This document shows positions 57,265-64,000 of a stretch of DNA of 64,000 nucleotides, piece after piece. The notes under the pieces are model-generated. The model was not told where the DNA came from, did not search any database, and worked only from the letters and a program-made list of their open reading frames with translations. Origin of the DNA: Echiichthys vipera. Taxonomy: Eukaryota > Chordata > Actinopteri > Perciformes > Trachinidae. Each line of letters opens with the position of its first letter. Positions within the stretch are counted from its first letter, which is position 1. The stretch covers positions 12,898,556 through 12,962,555 of the forward strand of contig OY829645.1 of assembly GCA_963691815.1 (NCBI GenBank), read 5' to 3'. The position numbers and the translations under genes are program-made.

Positions 57265-57660
57265 CAATCTGGGTTATGCTGTTCAATGCAATTAGGAATG
57301 CAATGATCTCTACATTGGAGAAACAAAACAAACACTGCATAAACGCATGGCCCAACAGAAGCTAACTCCTCAGGCCTGGACTCTGCTGTCCACTTACATC
57401 TCAAAGAGAAAGCCCACTCATTTGATGTCAACAATGTCCACATCCTGGACAGAGAGAGCAGATGGTTTGAAAGAGGAGTAAAGGAAGCCATCTTTGCAAA
57501 AGTAGAGAAACCATCGCTAAACAGAGGAGGAGGCCTGAGAGACCACTTATCTCCAATTTACAATGCTGCCCTTTTATCCCTTCCCAGGAGATTCAACAAT
57601 CTAACCTCAAAGAACAACTGTTCACAAATGGCCTCCTGTGATTCCAACGACTGTCGATAA
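57265..57660 (+). pseudogene. Penelope-like GIY-YIG endonuclease
   Basis: ECNDLYIGETKQTLHKRMAQ (57300-57360) holds the YIG half of the GIY-YIG motif. After a frameshift follow GLDSAVHLHLKEKAHSFDVN and HILDRESRWFERGVKEAIFA with catalytic-region Arg and Glu, then KPSLNRGGGLRDHLSPIYNA, a motif typical of Penelope C-termini. The normal GIY half lies just before, in a cysteine-containing stretch that is frame-broken. Expected role: DNA cleavage for insertion. Confidence 0.75.
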
Positions 57661-58017
57661 GACTCATTAGAGCACTAACAAAGTCGAAACCTACTTCCCA
57701 CCAACGACTGTCACTCTAACGACGGTCATTGTCACAAAGCAGTCCAGTGACATCATTGGCCTTGTCTCTCATCTCATCTTCAACCGCTTATCCAGGGTCG
57801 GGTCGCGGGGGCAGCAGCTCCAGCAGGGGACCCCAAACTTCCCTTTCCCCGGCCACATTAACCAACTCTAACTGGGAGATCCCGAGGCGTTCCCAGGCCA
57901 GTGTGGAGATATTGTCTCTCCACCTAGTCTTCCCCGAGACCTCCTCCCAGCTGGACGTGCCTTGAACACCTCCCTAGGGAGGCGGCCAGAGGGCATCCTT
58001 ACTAGATGCCCGAACCA

Positions 58018-58051
58018 CCTCAACTGGCTCCTTTCAACGCAAAGGAGCAGC
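58018..58051. repeat. 34-bp direct repeat flanking insert, left copy
   Basis: Identical to 59721-59754; both are Rex3 sequence (from cctcaactggctcc to aaaggagcagc). Confidence 0.9.
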
Positions 58052-58230
58052 TGCCGGATTATTAATTAGGCCCTAATTAACACTTATTAAGGTGATTTAC
58101 TAATTTAATTAATTTAATTTATTATAATACGTGTAGTTCTCCCTTCTTTCCTTACACAAACATTCATTAATAAATTAATAAATGCAACAAACAAAATACA
58201 CACTAAAACCAACTAAAGCTAAACAACAAA

Positions 58231-58362
<132 letters not shown>

Positions 58363-59149
58363 GGTCTGTGTTTTAGAGAGGGACAAGGAAAGGAAGAGGA
58401 GGGGGGCATGTGTGGGTCTGCAACCCTCTTTCAAGGTGTGAACATTTAAGTCACACAAAAGCAAGCAGGCTTAAAAAAAGTATAATCCAGGTTATGTGTG
58501 TGAGTAGTCTGTTCAGATTCAGTTATAGTTAACATAGTGTTAGTGCATGCAATAACTGTGTGGAGCATTGCCAACAAAACATCCTCAACTTAACTGAATC
58601 AACACTCACCATTAATCATCATATCAGATAAAGTCTCATAACATGCGTTAAGCCCAGTTGGTGTTTAGTTACCAGTCCATGAGATGGCAAAGATAAGTTG
58701 TGTTGCTTCGATACCAGTGTCTGGTCCTTGGGAAGGAAGCTGGTTGAAGAATGTTGGCTCTTGTCCTGGTTGTTTGCTCTTGGACGAAAGAGGGCTTGAG
58801 TCACTCTTTGTTCTACTAAGGCGATCCTTGTGACCAGCAGATGTAGGCTGGCTCAAAGACAAGACGTGATGCATTTCCTCTTCCGAGGATAGATTAGAGT
58901 TTTGATTCACTGAAGGGTTCCGAGTACTTTTCAACCATTGATCTGGCGAGTCAATACCATCAAGTGGCCATGCATGAGAGAGATAGGGCAAGGTTTCTCA
59001 CAAGTTGCTGGACCACTGCATGACCTAGTCAACAAATGTTTAGGTGTAAAGAAAGCAGGAAAAGTAAGTCACAAGATTGGTGCAATCTGAACATCTGAAT
59101 GTGAATCTTCTTTTCAGCAGTTAAAGGGAAAAACTTACTTCAGCTCCTA
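58363..59149. other. No domain recognised
   Basis: Holds a 108-codon minus-strand frame (58665-58991) rich in Ser, Pro and Gln, without family resemblance; may be part of an unrecognised LTR element. Confidence 0.4.
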
Positions 59150-59696
59150 TTTTGGGTTTTTCTGATTTCACACAACCCTTTGTAGTTGAGACAGATGCCA
59201 GCCAGCATGGATTAGGCGCTATGTTGTGTCAATAGCAGGGAGACGCCAAATGAGTCATAGTATATGCTAGGACTATGTTTGGTTGAGAAAAATGACCAGA
59301 ATTATAGTTTAGTTAAGTTAAAGTAAAAATGGTCAGTTACTGAAAAATTCCAGGGCTACTTGCTGGTTTCAGAGTTTGTTGTCCTTGCTGACAATAACCC
59401 TCTCTGTCACCTCAAGACAGCCAAGTTAGATGCTATAGAGCAGAGGTGGGTAGCACAACTGTCTGTTTTTGAGTTTGAGGTAAAGTATCTGCCTGGTTCT
59501 AGCAACGCTGCTGCAGATGCACTCTCCATTGCGTGGCTATTTGTAACCCTGTGCGGTGTATTCTTACTAAGATGGTAAATTCCATGCTCCTGTTCAAGCC
59601 TCCCTGGCCTATCGACCACTAGAAGTAGTGTTGATTTTACAGTGTTGGAGCCAGCCCCAGATGGCTGTGAAAATGTCCTGGTTGTTACAGATGTGG
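59150..59696 (+). pseudogene. Gypsy RNase H and start of integrase core
   Basis: TQPFVVETDASQHGLGAMLC (RNase H start with catalytic Asp), a stop and frameshift, then FVVLADNNPLCHLKTAKLDA, EQRWVAQLSVFEFEVKYLPG and SSNAAADALS (second Asp region and the A-D-A-L-S end of gypsy RNase H). Farther on, EPAPDGCENVLVVTDV is the first catalytic-Asp block of a gypsy integrase, cut off at 59696. These are parts that the gypsy copy at 6.7-11.6 kb lacks, so this is a different copy. HHCC domain deleted between them. Confidence 0.75.
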
Positions 59697-59720
59697 AGGT
59701 TTGTGTGTCCCTGTGAACCT

Positions 59721-59754
59721 CCTCAACTGGCTCCTTTCAACGCAAAGGAGCAGC
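59721..59754. repeat. 34-bp direct repeat flanking insert, right copy
   Basis: Exact copy of 58018-58051; Rex3 continues from here with ggctctact as in the intact element at 13.6 kb. Confidence 0.9.
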
Positions 59755-59791
59755 GGCTCTACTCTTAGTTTTTCACGGATGGCTTGACTTC

Positions 59792-60250
59792 TCACCCTAT
59801 CTCTAAAGGAGACTCCAGCCACCCTCCTGAGAAAACCCATTTCTCAGATTTAGAGATGCTGATCCTCATCCCAGCCGTTTTACACTCAGCTGCGAACAGA
59901 TCCAGTGAGTGCTGAAGGTCACTGACCGACGATGCCATCAGGACCACGTCATCTGCAAAAAGCAGAGACGAGATCCTCAGCCCACCGAACTGCATTCCCT
60001 CCCCACCACAACTACGCCTTGATATCCTGTCCATGGAAATCATAAACAGGGTTGGTGACAAAGCGCACCCCTGGCGGAGGCCAACCCCCACCGGGAACGA
60101 ATCCGACTTACTGCCGAGGATCCGGACACAGCTCTCGCTTTGGGTGTACAGAGATTGAATGGCCCACAGAAGTGACCCCCTCACCCCATACTCCCGCAGC
60201 GCCTTCCGAGGGACCCGGTCATATGCCATCTCCAGATCCACAAAGCACAT
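59792..60250 (-). pseudogene. Rex3 RT palm (second long copy)
   Basis: MCFVDLEMAYDRVPRKALRE, GVGLRQGCALSPTLFMISMD and SSLLFADDVVLMASS give both catalytic aspartate regions in one open frame of 152 codons. It passes ISISKSE directly into thumb-distal text, which shows the deletion. Confidence 0.85.
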
Positions 60251-60435
60251 GTAGACTGGATGGGCATACTCCCAGGCCCCCTCCAGGATCCTTGCGAGAG
60301 TTAAGAGCTGGTCTGTTGTTCCACGTCAACAATCTGAGGTTCGACTATAGGACGAACCCTCCTTTCCAGCACCTTGGAGTAGACTTTAGCGGGGAGGCTG
60401 AGTAGTGTGATAGCCCTATAATTGGCACACATCCT

Positions 60436-60654
60436 CTAGTCCCCCTTTTTAAACAGGGGAACCACCACCCCAGTCTGCCACTCCCTTGGCACTGTCCCAG
60501 ACTTCCAAGCAATGTTGAAGAGATGTGTCAACCAAGACAGCCCCTCCAAACCCAAAGCTTTCAGCATTTCTGGACGAATCTCATCAATCCCTGGGGCTTT
60601 GCCAATGTGGAGTTGTTTGACTACCTCAGTGACTTCCACCAGAGATACTGACAA
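60436..60654 (-). pseudogene. Rex3 RT fingers (second long copy)
   Basis: VVKQLHIGKAPGIDEIRPEM then WQTGVVVPLFKKGD, the fingers motif of Rex3 RT, ending at a stop before the palm. Frameshifts separate it from the endonuclease and the palm. Confidence 0.8.
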
Positions 60655-61103
60655 TGATTCCCTATCAGCCTCCAGCTCTGCCTCTACAAAAGAGGGCGTG
60701 TTGGTCGGATTAAGGAGTTCCTCAAAGTGCTCCTTCTACCGCCCGATTATGTCATTGTCTGAGGTCACCAGCATCCGTCCGTACTGTAAACAGCTTGGAC
60801 GGTTCCCCGTTTCCCCCTCCTGAGGTGTCGAATGGTTTTCCAGAAGCACCTTGGTGCCACGCGAAAGTCCTTCTCCATGACTTCTCCAAACTCCTCCCAC
60901 ACCCGCTGCTATGCTTCTGACACAGCAGAGGCTGCAGCCCTTCTGGCCCGTCGGTACCTTGCAACTGCCTCAGGATTCTTCTGGCATAACATATCCCGGA
61001 AGGCCTCCTTCTTCAGTCGGACAGCTTCCCTGACCACAGGTGTCCACCACGGTGTTTCGAGGGTTACCGTCCCTTGAGGCACCTAAGACCTTGAGGCCAC
61101 AGC

Positions 61104-61979
61104 TCACCGCTGCGGCTTCAGCAATGGAAGCTTTGAACATTGCCCACTCTGGTTCAATGCCTGCAACCTCCACAGGGATGCCAGAAAAGCTCTGTTGGAG
61201 TTGTGAGTTGTGATCTCTCGGACAGGGGCCTCCTCTAGACGTTCCAAGTTCACCTGCACTACTCGTTTGGGCTTACCTGGTCTGTCCACAATCTTCCCCC
61301 ATCCTCTGACCCAACTCATCACCAGATGGTGATCAGTTGACAGCTCTGCTCCTCTCTTCACTCAAGTGTCCAAAACATACGGCCTCAGATCAGATGATAC
61401 GATCACAAAATCTATCATCAACCTTTGGCCTAGGGTGCTCTGGTACCACGTACACTTATGAGCATCCTTATGTTCGAATGGTTTTAGTTATAGACAATCC
61501 GGGACTAGCACAGAAGTCTAATAACAGACGACCGCTCTGATTTAGATCAGGGAGGCCGTTCCTCCCAATCACGCCTCTCCAGGTGTTTCCATCATTGCCC
61601 ACGTGGGAGTTGAAGTCTCCCAGCAGAACTATGGAGTCCCCTACTGGAGCCCCATGCAGGACTCCATTCAGGGTCTCCGAGAAGGCCGAATAGTCTGAAC
61701 TTCTGTTTGGTGCATATGCACAAACAACAGTCAGAGTTTCCCCCCCTACCACCTGCAGGTGTAAGGAGGCAACCCTCTCTCCACTGGGGTGAACTCCAAC
61801 ACCGCGGCCCACAGCCGGGGGTTTGTGAGTATCCCCACACCCGTCTGGCGCCTCACAGCCTGGGCAACTCCAGAGAAGAATAGGGTCCAACCCCTATCCA
61901 GGAGTATGGTTTCAGAACAGAGACTGTGTGTGGAGGTTAGCCCCACCAGATCTAACTGGTAGCGCTCCACCTCCCGCAC
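61104..61979 (-). pseudogene. Rex3 endonuclease (second long copy)
   Basis: Three frames: ERYQLDLVGLTSTHSLCSET (61746-61979), VVCAYAPNRSSDYSAFSETL then VLLGDFNSHVGNDGNTWRGV (61468-61890, G-D-F-N kept), and RGAELSTDHHLVMSWVRGWG (61104-61361, catalytic D-H). All catalytic motifs can be seen, unlike in the copy at 15-16 kb where D-H is deleted, but frameshifts break the ORF. Confidence 0.8.
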
Positions 61980-62385
61980 AAGCTCCTCCGCCCCTTACCT
62001 TCACTGCCACCTGTGCAGCAGCGCACCAGACCCCAGCGGTTCCTCCTGCGAGTGGTGGGCCCACAGGATGGAGAGGAGGGAGGCGCCAAGTCACTTTTTG
62101 GGGCTGTGCCCGGCCGGGCTCCGGGGCAAACCCCTCCACCAGGTGCTCGCTGGAGAGCCCTCCGTCTGGGCCTGGCTCCAGACGGGGGCCCAGGGCAGGG
62201 TCTCTCTTCCTCTTCTTCGTTTGTCTAAGAGTCTTTGTGAACCATTCTTAGTCCCGCCCCTCACCTGAGACCACTCTGCCATGGGAGACCCTACCAGGAG
62301 CACTAGGCTCCAGACAACACAGCCCTCAGATTCTCAGGGACACACAAAAGTCTCCACCACGATTAGGTGATGGTTCCCAGGGAGG

Positions 62386-62710
62386 TATACAAAATCATCG
62401 GTTACAAAAATTAACAGGTACCTTTATAAAAGAGTTTTATCCAGCGATATTTAACAGAATATGTCAGTGTTTTACCGTCTTTTTTACACAATGGCATCAT
62501 ATCACGTCTTCCTGACTGAATTATCTCCGTGGTCTACATGCAAAAAAAAAAACATAGAACCAAAGACCATAATGCACTTGCCTCAGTAACAAATCCCCAG
62601 GGTAAATGCTGCCCTCTGGTGAATACATTTTAGCACTAACTGTGGCGAAAAACACACTGTAACCGTCTTCACAGTTTTAGCATAGTTTTTAACATAGAAA
62701 TGGCACTATT
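62386..62710. repeat. 320-bp repeat, copy 2
   Basis: Same order as 56368-56690 (ggtatacaaaatcatcggtt, aacaaatccccagggtaaat, tagcactaactgtggcgaaa), with a few small insertions. Starts exactly at the 5' end of the Rex3 copy. Confidence 0.85.
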
Positions 62711-63605
62711 AAAATAAAACAACAAATAACATATCTGGAGTCCATGATACCCCTTTTCTGTATCTTTCTTTTTACCTGCCTTTTTCTTTTTAAGTTTAAG
62801 TTTTTGTTTTTCCATATGCATTTCAGTTTGGTGTCCCACTCTGCCATCATTTGTGTTATAGTTATTGTTAATGTTGTAGCTGAGATGTGCTTTTGTTTAC
62901 TTGAATGTTTGTTTGTGTGTGTGTTTGTAGGTGCCATTTCTTAATTGCTATAATTAATTAATAAAATGCATTTAAGTTAACCCCTGGGTCAGTCATGATT
63001 AGCATCCTTACTTTTACATTTTTTTCTTCTTTCACAAGGTTGGCAATTTGCTAGCCATTTATTGTATTTTTACGTGAAATAAATATGAAATTTTGTTTAA
63101 GATTTATTTTTGCTATTTAACTATAACCTAGCCTGACATTGCCAGAACATATTACAAATGTGAGTTCTCATAAAATGAACCAAGAGATCTGCTGATAATG
63201 GAAAATTCTTTGAGCCTATTGAAAATCTGATTTGAAGGGGTGGACCTGTGGGCATGATTTGTAACATCGTCAATCATGGAGTTTGAGTCGCTTTCACTGT
63301 TTGATGGAGTGAAACAGAGTGGGTTGAAAATGACCAGTTTCCCTTAAGTTACCAGCTATTGTGTGCATTAACTTTGTCAGTAAGGTGCAAGTGAACGCTG
63401 ATTAAGACATTCTAAGGCGACCAAAATGCCACAACTAAGTAATTAAGTCCTGAGACATTAACTCTGACAACACCCAAAAACACTGTTCACGGTTATATTA
63501 ATAGTGCAGTGAACCCTCTATGTATTGCTAGGCTTCTATCCTGATCTTCATAGTTCCTCCTCATTGGGGCGGTGTCGGCATATCACGGTCTGCACCACAA
63601 GTTTT
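62711..63605. other. No gene seen
   Basis: AT-rich DNA without recognised elements. Confidence 0.5.
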
Positions 63606-63607
63606 AC

Positions 63608-63671
<64 letters not shown>
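63606..63671. repeat. (CA)n microsatellite
   Basis: About 66 bp of CA with one AA interruption. Confidence 0.98.
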
Positions 63672-63673
<2 letters not shown>

Positions 63674-64000
63674 CTGTCCTGGTGGAGGGGGTGGGTTGGG
63701 CCCGTTGTGGGCCGGTGCAGGTAGGATTGTCCCGGTGGATTTTTGTGTCCCACTCCGCCCCTGTCGCGGCCTCTGCCTGACAGCGCAGCCTCTCCATGGC
63801 AATAGATGTGTTGTACCATCTGAGGGCATTGCCCCCTCTCAAATAGAGTTGGTTAGATCCATATAGCTCTAACTTTATGGTGGTGTAAAGTTTTCCAAAC
63901 GTTCTTCCTGACTTCTCTCATCAAAGTCACTTCCTTTTACTGATTAGATGTGTAAATGCCCATGTACAAATATGAAATTTACCTTGTAGATTATTTCTAT
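63672..64000. other. No gene seen
   Basis: GC-richer first 150 bp, no domain. The window ends here. Confidence 0.45.

Larger units (their letters stand above)
56815..57745. mobile_element. Penelope-like element with internal inversion
   Basis: The minus strand 57250 to 56815 encodes the end of a Penelope RT; the plus strand 57265 to 57660 encodes a GIY-YIG endonuclease of the same kind of element. The two halves point away from each other and their 5' ends are almost adjacent (57250/57265). This is the arrangement expected if a single copy inserted with its upstream part inverted, as in twin priming. The RT fingers and palm core are absent. A Rex3 3' end begins right after, at 57764. Confidence 0.75.

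Noticed and set aside
58665..58991. 108-codon minus ORF in the Rex3 insert as a new gene
   Set aside because: Biased Ser/Gln/Pro composition and no domain; left as unassigned.

Overview
The window looks like teleost fish nuclear DNA. It has no bacterial operon structure and no ribosome-binding sites. It is AT-rich, carries long CA/TG microsatellites, and is dominated by transposable elements of teleost type: Rex1, Rex3, L2, L1/Tx1-like LINEs, a Penelope-like element, Ty3/gypsy, an endogenous retrovirus remnant, KDZ, PIF/Harbinger-like, hAT-like and Tc1 fragments. Family names come from recalled protein and DNA motifs, not from a database search. No host protein-coding gene, tRNA or rRNA could be supported.

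Layout. 0-3.5 kb: three LINE fragments (L1 on minus, a LINE with a zinc knuckle on minus, Rex1 on plus) and a hAT-like piece. 3.9-4.7 kb: two coding-like blocks, a zinc-ribbon motif and an unknown domain. 6.0-6.4 kb: a Harbinger-like remnant. 6.7-11.6 kb: a long decayed Ty3/gypsy element with gag, protease, broken RT, integrase and an acidic repeat tail. 12.2-18.1 kb: exons of a KDZ-type transposase on minus, split by a nearly full-length Rex3 (13.35-16.62 kb). 19-21.6 kb: L1 3' end, a MITE piece and Rex3 on plus. 22.7-25.1 kb: a deleted endogenous retrovirus. 26.5-27 kb: Rex3 3' end. 27.98-29.06 kb: a 1,080-bp near-perfect palindrome with Harbinger hallmarks.

29-36.4 kb and 41.5-50.2 kb are TE-poor, apparently non-coding DNA (intron or intergenic), apart from a short LINE tail with a clean 15-bp target duplication and several microsatellites. 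36.7-41.5 kb: an L1-like element on minus abutting an L2 element on plus. 50.2-53.8 kb: a nearly complete but broken Rex1. 54-64 kb: Tc1 debris, a Penelope-like element with an internal inversion, a second long Rex3 interrupted by a 1.67-kb insert carrying gypsy RNase H, and a repeated 320-bp unit on both sides of this cluster.

The coding sequences do not work together as a pathway; they are independent, mostly dead mobile elements nested in one another. I found no convincing new biological system. The most unusual items are the Harbinger-like palindrome with a Myb/SANT-like ORF in each arm, the KDZ gene that appears to have lost its catalytic core, the inverted Penelope copy, the 34-bp duplication around the Rex3 insert, and the exact 41-bp duplication inside the gypsy element.
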